Origin: Phocoena phocoena
Lineage: Eukaryota > Chordata > Mammalia > Artiodactyla > Phocoenidae
NCBI RefSeq assembly: GCF_963924675.1
Contig: NC_089225.1
Coordinates: 106,344,313-106,408,312, forward strand
Direction: 5' to 3'
DNA length: 64,000 nucleotides
Made by a program: the position numbers and the translations under genes. The notes below the pieces were generated by a model. The model was not told the origin of the DNA. It searched no databases and was given only the letters and a program-made list of their open reading frames with translations. Each line of letters opens with the position of its first letter. Position 1 is the stretch's first letter. Positions 1 through 64,000 of this stretch are shown piece after piece.

Positions 1-255
1 TTGGGTCTTCGTTTCTGCGCGAGGGCTTTCTCTAGTTGCGGTGAGCAGGGTCCACTCTTCATCGCGGTGCGCAGGCCTCTCACTGTCGCGGCCTTTCTTG
101 TTGCGGATCCCAGACTCCAGACGCGCAGGCTCAGTAGTTGTGGCTCACAGGCCTAGTTGCTCCGTGGCATGTGGGATCTTCCCAGACCAGGGCTCGAACC
201 CATGTCCCCTGCACTGGCAGGCAGATCCTCAGCCACTGCACCACCAGGGAAGCCC
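1..255 (-). mobile_element. CHR-type SINE (-), cut by the window edge
   Basis: Starts mid-element at TTGGGTCTTCGTTTCTGCGC and ends CACCACCAGGGAAGCCC. Longer, older subfamily with the CTCTCACTGTCGCGGCC block. Confidence 0.88.
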
Positions 256-491
256 GAGTCTCTGGTTTATAGGGAAGACTTTTCTGGTTTGACACACAGG
301 CCCTTCCTCCTGAATTTCATTGCAGACCACAATTTCTGCTTCTGAAATCACCACGCTATGCTGTTCTTTAATATCTCAGGGAGAAGCATATGTGTCCATT
401 CAGATTCACACAAAGGCAATGAGTTCTAGATTCCCCTAGTTCTGGCCTTCTGAGGTCTCACCAGGGATATAGATGTTGTTTTACCTTCTAG

Positions 492-2982
<2,491 letters not shown>

Positions 2983-3308
2983 TGGATGTGGTTAGTGTCC
3001 TGGAAAACCCCTTTTGGAGCAGACTTCTCATCCCCCAGCCGCGTGGAAGGCTGGCTGCTTATGCCGCCCCTCCCCAGAGCATTGCCTTCAGCCAAACGGA
3101 GCCAGCTTCACCTGGAGGGTTACACTTCCTTGGCCTGGGGGCCAGCCTCCGGTGCCAAGGTGGACTCAACCTTGTGTTATGATTCATGCTCCTGTGTTCC
3201 TCATGAGATCCGGCTGGAGCTAGTCTGTGGCTGTGATTACATCCTTGCTTAGCTTTTCCTATAATCCTGCTTCCCTCCCCCGTTTCTCCCAAAGAAACTC
3301 ACAATAAA
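2983..3308 (+). terminator. 3' UTR and candidate polyadenylation signal of the SP140-type gene
   Basis: The stretch after the TAG has no further exon-like sequence. It carries AATAAA at 3303-3308, the first canonical polyA signal downstream. The flanking sequence looks like an old interspersed repeat, so the signal may have been supplied by it. Actual use is inferred. Confidence 0.5.
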
Positions 3309-4240
3309 TCACTTACTTAAGAGACTTTATCTCAGACTCTGCTTCTAGGGAACCCAACTTAAGGTAACGATCCTAGCAAGCAGGCTGTAAGGGTGGGTTC
3401 TGGATTTGGATCACAGTCTGGCCAGATGGTGATGGGTGGTATATTGATGGTCCCTGGTGTGCTCTAATAGTGCTGTTGCCAAACTTTCACCTTTGGGAAA
3501 CTCGATGAGATAAAGAGGATTTCACTAGCTTTTGAAATTGGCATTCACAAAGGGAGAAATGGTAAATGGAATTGTGGATTTTGGTGGCTATTGCTAAGTG
3601 CCACTAATATATTGAAAAGAAGAAATGACAGCCTTAAATCTATTAGTCAAAGCAGAGACACCCTTACAACTGCAGCTGGAAGGCAGACAAAAGGGAGGCC
3701 TGACACAGGTCCCAGGTTTAAGAATGGCAGAACACAGGAGAAGACTGCAGTCTAAGCTGGGATGGTCTCCTGTGCCAAAGGCAGAGCCCTGGTAAAGAAG
3801 GAGTGCAGTCCTGAATCAGAATCAGCCTTTCTAGGTAGATGCAAGTGAGAACCTCGAACTCCAGGTCTCCCTCAACACACGGCCTGCAAAAGAATTCCCT
3901 AGCCTTTGTTGGAAGACAGACCCCTCCCCTACCCCATCCTAATCTTGCTTGAATGAAGACTGCAGAGTCCTCCCAGCATGACCCCACTGAGAAAGTCCTG
4001 GGTTGTCCTGCCAGCTGAAGAGAGCATCTACCCCAGTGGAGCTGCAGGACTGGCCAACATGTACCAGCAGGTACCAGGAGATCGTGTCTGGGGGTGGGTC
4101 CTGGACAAAGGGGAACGTGAAACTGGAAAAGGGAAAATTGTCAACACAGAAGCACTCTTCTGTGTCAAGAAGTTTAATTAGCCTGGCGAGGGCCAAAGGG
4201 GATGAATCAAGTATGCTCCTGGGTGGCTCTTAAATGCTTA
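3309..4240. other. Intergenic stretch with no recognised gene
   Basis: No SP-like exon, RNA gene or recognisable young repeat. The short open frames here have no codon pattern or domain that I recognise. Confidence 0.5.
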
Positions 4241-4405
4241 TATATATACATATTTTTCTATTCCTTTAATTTTGGAATAAAAATGGCTGGTCACTAAACT
4301 TACGGTGGTAACCATTTCATGATGTATATAAATCAAATCATTATACATGCCTTAAACTTATACAGTGCTGTATGTCACTTATATTGCAATAAAACTGGAA
4401 GAAAA
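4241..4405 (+). mobile_element. Old L1 3'-end fragment (+)
   Basis: The stretch from GGTCACTAAACTTACGG through CTTAAACTTATACAGTG and TTGCAATAAAACTGG to an A-rich tail is the 3' end typical of ancient mammalian L1 (L1MA/L1MB-like). A second diverged piece of the same end lies at about 5105-5190. Confidence 0.6.
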
Positions 4406-4527
4406 ACATTTAATTAAAAATTTTAATTAAAAAAATGCTTGGTATAAACTGTGGTACATACTAGATGAAGTGGAAGCAGAGATGCCAGGGCAGACTGTGG
4501 AAAAGAAGATCCAAAAGCCTGAGGATG

Positions 4528-4740
4528 GGGCTTCCCTGGTGGCACAGTGGTTGAGAGTCCACCTGCCGATGCAGGGGACGCGGGTTTGTGCCCCGGTCCA
4601 GGAAGATCCCACATGCCGCGGAGCGGCTGGGCCCGTGAGCCATGGCCGCTGAGCCTGCGCCTCCGGAGCCTGTGCTCCGCAACGGGAGAGGCCACAGCAG
4701 TGAGAAGCCCGCGTACCGCAAAAAAAAAAAAAAAAAAAAA
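4528..4740 (+). mobile_element. CHR-type SINE (+)
   Basis: tRNA-Glu-derived SINE with the GGCTTCCCTGGTGGC head, an internal GGGTTTGTGCCCC box and a 20-base A tail. It is flanked by near-perfect target repeats AGCCTGAGGATG and AGCCTCAGGATG. Confidence 0.92.
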
Positions 4741-5104
4741 GCCTCAGGATGTTGGCATGGCTCCACTCTCTACAACTGGAAAACCCATCCACCGGGTTAC
4801 TGTGCTCTTCAGGAGGCCTCAGAGACATTAACTTAACAAGGTGATAGGGAACACACAGCTGAGGGGCACCAGCATCCTTGAGATGCTCAGTGGGGGCTGT
4901 CCTCTGTAGGTTGGCATAGTGGAGGAATGTTTTACAGAACTGGATTCCCTAGTGACAATGGAAATGGTAGGAGTCTAGAATAATGGAAGCCAGGTGGCAG
5001 CATTTAACTGTCAGAGCAAGATGAAGTAAGTTTTGTAATGTGCAGCAAGGTTAGAATGACAGCTGGAGCCCTGGCCCAAAGCAGTCTATGGAGATAGCTA
5101 GTCG

Positions 5105-5190
5105 GACACGGTCACTAAACCTGTGTGGTAATCATTTTATGATGTATATAAGACAAATCATTATGCTGTACACCTTAAACTTATAGAGAG
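5105..5190 (+). mobile_element. Second diverged L1 3'-end fragment (+)
   Basis: It repeats the 4295-4360 block (GGTCACTAAACCTGTGTGG, then ACACCTTAAACTTATAG) with substitutions, so it is another copy or a broken-off part of an old L1 tail. Confidence 0.5.
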
Positions 5191-5460
5191 ATGGGCAGCC
5201 AACAAGGATATTGCTTCATATATATCATCAAAAAAGATTACAAATAGATGAACAGATGGCTGAGATCAGCTACCCCGATAAAAAGTCAAGCTCCCTTGCC
5301 TAGTTTCCAGACCTGAGCCAAAGCTAGGACCTGCTCATGGAAATGAGGGCAGGTCTTATAAGAAAGTGTAAAAGTAGTGATTCCCTGAGTTCTTCACCAA
5401 AAGGACCTAAGCTCATTTATTCAAGTAACCATATGCCAGACAAAGGAAAATACACACATC

Positions 5461-5676
5461 TTTTTTTTTTTTTTTTTTTTTTTTGCGGTACACGGGCCTC
5501 TCACTGTTGTGGCCTCTCCCGTCGTGGAGCACAGGCTCCGGACGCGCAGGCTCAGCGGCCATGGCTCACGGGCCCAGATGCTCCGCAGCATGTGGGATCT
5601 TCCCGGACCGGGACACGAACCCGTGACTCCTGCATCGGCAGGCGGACTCTCAACCACTGCGCCACCAGGGAAGCCC
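5461..5676 (-). mobile_element. CHR-type SINE (-) inside the ERV-L remnant
   Basis: PolyT start, then the reverse complement of the SINE ending CACCAGGGAAGCCCC. Flanked by CACACATCTTTT repeats at 5453 and 5677. Its tRNA-like promoter points to the minus strand. Confidence 0.92.
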
Positions 5677-6286
5677 CACACATCTTTTAACAGTTGTTGA
5701 TACAGGATCTGAGTTGATGCTAACACCTGGGGTCCCAAAGCACCATCACGGTCCCTGCTAGAGTGGAGTGTATGGATGTAAGGTAATGTCCATCTAACAG
5801 TGAGTCCACTCAATCCATGAGATCACCCAGCAGCCATTACCCCAGTTCCTGAAAGTAAGGATAATGAGAACATACATAGCAGTTGACTGACCTGGATCTT
5901 TAACCTGTGAAATAACAATGACTGTCTTAGGAAAGGCCAAGCAGAAGGGCTTGAAACTGAACTTTCCCTTGGTGAAAATGGTAAGTTGAAAGAAAATCAC
6001 AGTCCTGGAGAACGATGGAATGACAGAGATTAGTGCCACATGCAAAGATTTAAGGATGCAAGGGTTGTAATCCTCATTACATTTTTGTTTGAACAGCAGT
6101 CTGGCTTCTGCAAAAGCTAAGTGGCTCATGGCTGCCAGGTGACTACTAGAAACTTAACCAATAGTAGCCCCAGTCGCAGCTGTTGTTGCTTGGTGTGGTA
6201 TCTCCATTAGAGCAGGTTAGCACGGCCTATGATATATGTCATGCAACTATTAATATGGAGAAATGTACTTTTAAAACATTCAGTAG

Positions 6287-6461
6287 GGGCTTCCCTGGTG
6301 GCGCAGTGGTTGAGAGTCCGCCTGCCGATGCAGGGGACGTGGGTTCGTGCCCCGGTCCAGGAAGATCCCACATGCCGTGGAGCAGCTGGGCCCGTGAGCC
6401 ACGGCCGCTGAGCCTGCGCGTCCGGAGCCTGTGCTCCGCAATGGGAGAGGCCACAACAGTA
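6287..6461 (+). mobile_element. 3'-shortened CHR-type SINE (+) inside the ERV-L remnant
   Basis: Starts GGGCTTCCCTGGTGGCG and stops at CCACAACAGT without the usual GTACCGCAAAAA tail. It is still bracketed by CATTCAGTAGG and CGTTCAGTAGG target repeats. The missing tail suggests internal priming or later loss. Confidence 0.88.
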
Positions 6462-6650
6462 AACGTTCAGTAGGAAGTAGGATAAGAAGCAGTTCATGTT
6501 CACATGGACTGGACAACAGTACATGTTTACAGTCTTGCCTCAGGGCTATGTGAATTCTCCCGCCCTCTGTCACAAGATAGCCTGAAGGGACAAAGATTGT
6601 CTAGCCACCCTGCAGTACATTACATTGGTCCACTATATTGATGACTGTAT

Positions 6651-8800
6651 TAATCAGGGCTCCCTGGAGAAACAGAACTCTGTCTCTCTCTCTCTCTCTC
6701 AACCCCAAATTCTGATGGACTTCATTGATGGGATGCACAGTGGCTCACGAAAAGGCAGGAGGCTGGGCTCAGAGCCCAGACCAGGCAGGAAGCAGAGCTG
6801 CTCCAGGAACTGAACACCAGGAACCTCTCCTCCACCTTGTTAAGGAGCTGCCACTGAACAAGTGTTATCCAACTGTGTTTTAACTCCTTAAGAAACTTCA
6901 CGTGAGAGTCCAGCTCCCCGAAGAGAGTCTGGCTGGCCTGGCTTGCTCATGGGCCAGTGTCTCGGTTAACATTCCTTCTACTCCTGCACACAAAGGGGAG
7001 AAGTCTTCACCCAAAGGAATCCAGGTCTCTTAGGAAAGGGGTGGAGGAGGCTGGACAGCCAAGGAAAATGAAACTGACTGGCAGAACCCACCCGGGGACC
7101 ATCAGTGAGCTCTGATGTCTAAGGGGAGGAATGGGGTGGTCCCAGGCCAGTCAGTCTGAGAGGCCACAGAACCTGGGGGGCACACTCCTGAATCAAATGG
7201 AACAGGTTGCCTGTGCTTTGGAGATTAAGGCTGAGTCTGTCAACATGTTAGAAGGGAGAGCATCCACTCTACCACCCTGGACAGCCAAGGGCAAGGACGG
7301 CCACTGAGCCCATCGCCCCTGTCGGTTCCATTTACCTGGACGCATATGTGGGCTGTTGGCTGTAAAGGAGCCTGGCTGTGGTCTTACCTGGGGGGAGTGT
7401 GCCTGTGTCCCTGGGAACGGCAGTAGGACTGATGCTCCTGAGGTCCTGGGCTCCACCCTTCAGCCTGAACCTCCCAGTGCGGGTTCCAGGGCATCAGCAC
7501 ACACCCTGCTATCTGGGTGGAGAGGACCGGGCCTTCTGTCTGGAGGAGAGAACGGGGTTCTCCAGCTCTCCCTGAGTAAACTGGGTGGAAGACGTCCCTA
7601 TGAGGACAATATGCAAAGAACAATTGCCTACGGCTTCTAGAAAGTGAACAAAAGCAGGCTGATGGTAGAAGGAAGTCAAAACTCAAGGGAAGCAGTCAGA
7701 CAAAATGTTTCCTGTTTATTATTACTCTACTTGAGAGCAGCCGCAGCCTTACGTGGGGTGGCCAAAACTTTGGTAGGAAGTCCACCTTCTTTCTGGTCAG
7801 CAGAGCTGGGAAGAAGTCCAGGGCAACCAGCCTTTCTGGGGAGAGAGAGGAAAATCCCAGGAAGGTGAAAGTCACAGAGAAGAACCCCAAATTCTGTGTA
7901 TAAACCCTCCCCACTTGAGTTCAAAACCAACTGACAGGCAAAACGGTGAGACAGATGGGGATCAAAATACTAGTTTTCTTCATGATGAAAGCTGGATAGG
8001 GCTTAGTGATGTGGCTTACCATGTAGCAAAAAAGAGATCCCTAAAACGGAACCTCAGAATTGGGCTTATCCACACAGTCTTACACAGCTCCAATCAGTCA
8101 CACCCCACACCGCCCCACTCCCCAGGCCCCTGTCTCTGTGCACTTGACCTTGGAAGGGCTGACAGAGCCCTGGCCCTGCAGGAAGGACAAGCCCAGGGAG
8201 ACCCGACAAGGAACAAGCAGACTCACCCCTTGTACCCAGAGAGTCTCCCAGGAGGAGAGAGGAGCAGGGGGTCCAGGCCAGTCCCACTGACTGATGTGCT
8301 GCGCCTGGAAGGGGACAATGGAGCAGGGCCTGAGTGTAACCACTTGGGTCCCAGGCGTCCACTCCTCTCCACTTCTACGCCCACGGAGGAGCGGAGGGTC
8401 TTGATCCTCTGGCCTCAGTGGCCACTCTGTCAGCTGACGCTGCTTCCTTCTGCCCTTTAAGCTCAGATCCCAGGTCCTACTGTCTGGTCTCAGGGACAAG
8501 CCTCTGGTCCCCACTGGGGTCTGCCAGCTTAGAGACTCAGCCCCACTACTGAAGTCTGAGGGGAAGCTGCTCCTGGTGAAGCTCATGAAGCCCGTCGCCT
8601 TAGTGGGTCCTCTGCCCCAGGTCCCTCCTCCACCACGACCTCCCCTGCCCTCTGGGTTTCCAGGCCCAGTAGCTGGGATCCTCCCGGGACAGCAGAGATG
8701 CTCCCCGTTGCCAGCGGTTCTCACAGCCATGGAAAATGCCCCAGGTGACCCCTTATTTCCTTCAATCTCTCCAGCAGGGTTTGTAGGAGGAGTTCAACCT
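6651..8800. other. Intergenic stretch without a recognised gene
   Basis: The 6651 junction (TTAATCAGGGCTCCCTGGAG) looks like an old repeat boundary, and a (TC)n run lies at 6682-6700. Open frames of up to 210 codons on the minus strand near 8.1-8.7 kb reflect high GC and few stops; no domain is visible. Confidence 0.45.
6682..6700. repeat. (TC)n microsatellite
   Basis: Uninterrupted TC dinucleotide run. Confidence 0.9.
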
Positions 8801-8805
8801 CTTCT

Positions 8806-8950
8806 TTTTTTTTTTTTTAATTGAAGTATGGTTGATTTACAATGCTGTATTAATTTCTGCTGTACAGCAAAGTGATGCAGTTATACATAGATATATATTC
8901 TCTTTTATATATATATATATTTTTTTCATTATGGTTTATCCTAGGATCAA
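8806..8950 (-). mobile_element. L1 3'-end fragment (-)
   Basis: PolyT, then TTGAAGTATGGTTGATTTAC and CAGCAAAGTGATGCAG. This is the reverse complement of the cetartiodactyl L1 3' end, broken off after a short (TA)n run. Related longer copies lie at 11.8, 29.25 and 31.6 kb. Confidence 0.75.
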
Positions 8951-10380
8951 CCTGCTTCTTAATTTGGTCCTGTCCTTTTCCAAACCCGAGTTCCTGGCTT
9001 AAAGAAACTGCATTCTCCACAGAGGCCTGGGGATGCTTCAGAAACTCCCACTGCTCTCACGGAGTGTGGTGCAGGCCCAGCTTTCTCAGACCCACAGGAG
9101 GTCTCTGCCAGGGGCCAGGAGCAGCCCCCACGCGGGAGTGTCCACCCTGTGGATTGCTCCTTCAGCCGCTGCTAGGTGGCCTCTAATTCCAGGTGCTCAA
9201 CTTGAAAGTCCTCAACAGACAACAGAAAAGTGGGCACATTTATGTCAACAGCCAGCACGGCAGTGGCCTGGGCCACCAGCTGCCCAGGGACAGAGAGAAG
9301 AGGGAGAGGGGACACTAGAAACGGCAGGTGTGGTCTGTGCCAGCCTTGTCTGGACCCCATGCCCCATGGAGTCAGGAGCAGAGGACGGCTGTGCCCAACA
9401 GAGGCTCGGCTTACTAGCCCTTCTACACCCCCAAAGTGAGGGGGGGAGAGAGGGATCCACACGTGTGCAGGACCTGGTACCACCGAGACCCTGCCCACTG
9501 GAAGAGATGCCCTCATCAGTGTCCTGGGATCTGTCCCAACCACTGAGGTATTATGCTCACTTCTTTGGGGGAAAGAAAGAACAGAAGTGGAGAGAAGGTA
9601 GAAACCTTCCCCCTCATCTTCAAATATGATTTGCTTTTGTGCTCACTCAAGTGAGTCTTCTGATCACTTCTCAGTCTTTGTGGAATGATGACTCAGTATC
9701 TGAGTGAAAAACCTGCGCACAGACACAACTTCAGGGCCAAGGGTCACCCTCTCAGCTGGGGTCACCTGCCTTTTCATTTCTAGGTTATCTGGGTTCCAAC
9801 CTCCATCTCCATCTAAAGAGAAGCCTTTGCCCCTCAGCATTCCCGTGACTGCTTCCCAGGTTTCTCCTCTTCACCCCTGGCTGCAGTTGTGAAGCAACCC
9901 CATAGTCGGGGCATCTTGGACCCTTGTACCTAAGATGTCAACACTTGTCACCAACTTGGCTCTGGCCCCAGGGCCTTGGAGATTTTTCTCCTACCTCTGG
10001 CTGATTTCCAGGAATACTAAGAACATTCTCTCCACTTTATAAACCTGAGCATTTGGGCTCTCTCCTGGTCCATGTCCATACGCTGCGACCTAAATGCGTC
10101 GGTCCAGGCTCTCCCACAGCCCGGAGAAAAGATTTGAAGCCTCTGTCTTTCCCTCTCCCCACCATGGTCATCTCGGAAAGGGGAAGGGGCACACATGGAG
10201 TTTACCCCGACCGTGTACTAAGCTCTGAACCGCTCTGAGAAGGCAGGAGACTGGGGACAGTTGGGGTCATGCAGAAGTTGTTGCTGTCTTTGCACAAACA
10301 GGTGGACCCCTGAGGGCTGGCCCTGCTCCTCCCCTGGCCCTCCAGGCCCCGACTGTCATTCCTTGTCTTTCATCCCTGGG
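8951..10380. other. Upstream flank of SP100 without recognised coding sequence
   Basis: GC-moderate unique-looking sequence. The open frames have no recognisable domain. It may hold distal regulatory sequence for SP100, which cannot be judged from sequence alone. Confidence 0.45.
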
Positions 10381-10632
10381 ATCACATGTCAGGATGGCTG
10401 GAAGCACAGTGGAGTCGCGAGAAGAGGGAGGGCATCTGCACAGCACAGCTCACTGATAAATACTTTCACTTCCCTTTTCCCTACTTGGGCGGAGTCATCT
10501 CTGGGTGAGTCCCAAGAGCAGACTTCCTGCTCAGAGCTCAGGGCTCCAGCAGCCTCCTGGGACCGGACCGAGGCTGGGGAGCCTGGAGGGGTCGGAGGCC
10601 AAGCTCAGGCCCAGGCCAGGCTGGGCGGGAAG
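10381..10632 (+). promoter_or_regulatory. SP100: Putative SP100 promoter and 5' UTR
   Basis: The region directly upstream of the SP100 start has GC boxes GGGCGG at 10487-10492 and 10623-10628 and no clear TATA box. It carries an interferon/IRF-type motif at 10462-10480. The transcription start is not determined. Human SP100 is induced by interferon through ISRE and GAS elements (recalled), which fits. The ATG context AAGATGG has A at -3 and G at +4. Confidence 0.6.
10462..10480 (-). promoter_or_regulatory. SP100: Candidate ISRE / IRF composite site
   Basis: The minus strand reads GGAAAAGGGAAGTGAAAGT, containing GGAAGTGAAA. This fits the ETS-IRF composite pattern GGAANNGAAA, and AAGTGAAAGT fits a BLIMP1/IRF core. 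It lies about 155-170 bases before the SP100 ATG. Binding is inferred from motif and position only. Confidence 0.55.
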
Positions 10633-63012
<52,380 letters not shown>

Positions 63013-63770
63013 GTAAAGAAGATTAGGATGCCAAGCCTTGGCCTGCAGAATGTCAGGAATGAAAAGACACTGTTTCCTGGTGCATTTTATTCTGAGACCT
63101 TGACTACCTTGTATCCAGTTAATCCTGGGAACTACTTTTCGGATTTTAGAAAATGGAAAGAGGCAGGAAATTATTATAAATTCATGTTTAATAGAATGAC
63201 TCATATCACTAAATGTATGTAATTTTATATTCCTATCTTAGCAGAAATAATCACCAAAATGATGGTCTCTTTTTAAACACTTACTGTCATGCCTGCTAAC
63301 ACTAAGATCCTAGATTTCTATAGTGATATACTGGTTGACATGAATGTCATTTGTAATCGTAAAAGCCTAAAAAGACAACTGGTCCTTCTGTGTAATTATA
63401 GACAGAAATAAAAGCTTCAGATCACCCATTCTCAAACTTTAGTATAGTTTGTGACAGATATTCATCACATTGTAATTGGATTGTACCATGATATTTTAAA
63501 TTCCTTTGGCAAATAAGATCTTACTCTGTTATCACAAAATCTTTAAGTCTTAGGAAGGCTAACTCTTGCTTCCTCATTTTAGGATGAGGAAATAGATGTA
63601 CAAATGTATAAGGGTAAAAAAGGGTGACTATTTTATGTAACCGGCAGGAAGATAAGAGCTGTGTCACATGATCAGAGTCCAAAGAGGGGATACGAGGGAC
63701 CTGGCATATTCACAGGGGAATGTATCAGTGCCTGATGCAAGAAGACTTATTTAGCAACAATAATAAATAC

Positions 63771-63836
<66 letters not shown>

Positions 63837-64000
63837 ATACATATACACACATATATACATATATATGTATATATATTGGTGGGTATATAATCACCAGTAT
63901 TGGTGTGGATTTTGAAATATATATTCAGATTGAGAGGGAAAAAGCAAAAACCATAAAGAAACAGAGAGGGTAGGAATGGAACAAGTTGTATGATATACAG
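63013..64000 (+). other. SP100: SP100 intron at the window end
   Basis: Starts with the post-exon block shared with 58443 and 60852, includes another MIR-like block near 63450-63700, then the microsatellite. No further exon before the edge. Confidence 0.6.
63771..63880. repeat. Compound (TA)n(TG)n microsatellite
   Basis: (TA) run, then (TG) run, then mixed TATACATA repeats in the SP100 intron after 63012. Probably highly polymorphic. Confidence 0.92.

Larger units (their letters stand above)
5260..6650 (+). pseudogene. Decayed ERV-L (class III) endogenous retrovirus fragment: protease to reverse transcriptase
   Basis: Old retroviral pol remnant on the + strand. A retroviral aspartic protease active site (DTG at about 5699-5707) is followed by spacer and reverse-transcriptase-like sequence, ending with the catalytic YIDD at 6634-6645, after which homology stops. 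Order and spacing match HERV-L/ERV-L pol as recalled. It carries stops and frameshifts and is interrupted by two SINEs (5461-5676, 6287-6461). Neither LTR nor an env could be defined, and the 5' border is approximate. Non-functional. Confidence 0.72.

Noticed and set aside
8098..8730. 210-codon open frame on the minus strand
   Set aside because: GC-rich sequence with few stops, no recognisable domain, no splice or start context; not supported as a gene.
63771..63880. Regular repeats that could suggest an array
   Set aside because: Simple dinucleotide microsatellite; there are no spacers and this is a mammalian genome, so not CRISPR.

Overview
This is a mammalian nuclear window that almost certainly comes from a whale or dolphin. 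At least 19 tRNA-Glu-derived SINEs of the CHR type (TTCCCTGGTGG box, polyA tail, clear target-site duplications) are scattered through it, with L1, L2, MIR, mariner and ERV-L remnants. No ruminant BovB or Bov-A2 element was recognised. All recognised coding sequence is in spliced exons on the + strand and belongs to the Speckled-protein (SP) family of PML-nuclear-body chromatin regulators. Human SP100 and SP140 matches are from memory; no search was run.

Positions 492-2982 hold the last five coding exons of an SP140-type gene (PHD finger plus bromodomain), ending in a TAG with an AATAAA about 320 bases downstream. Positions 2983-10632 are intergenic: an old L1 3' end, an ERV-L pol fragment split by two SINEs, long unrecognised stretches, then a GC-box promoter with an interferon/IRF-type motif.

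Positions 10633-63012 hold the 5' portion of SP100, which continues past the window. Exon 1 (MAGGGSEL...) is followed by a roughly 36 kb intron packed with LINEs, including a near-complete antisense L1 at about 31.55-37.5 kb. Then come two exons of the HSR/Sp100 homodimerisation domain (46705, 48010), an acidic exon (50376), and exons at 54684, 55272, 57509, 58359, 62255 and 62929. All proposed junctions keep the reading frame. A SUMO-interaction motif is rebuilt across the 57655/58359 junction.

The most interesting structure is in the last 10 kb. Exon modules and their flanking introns were duplicated in tandem with a spacing of about 1.8-2.2 kb. Some copies remain open and spliceable, and others have decayed: a GT-to-CT donor change near 60120, an in-frame stop in the copy at 60769, and a degraded relative of the 54684 exon at about 53750. 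SP100 therefore appears to be growing and pruning its disordered central region exon by exon. No tRNA, rRNA, CRISPR or intact transposon gene was found.
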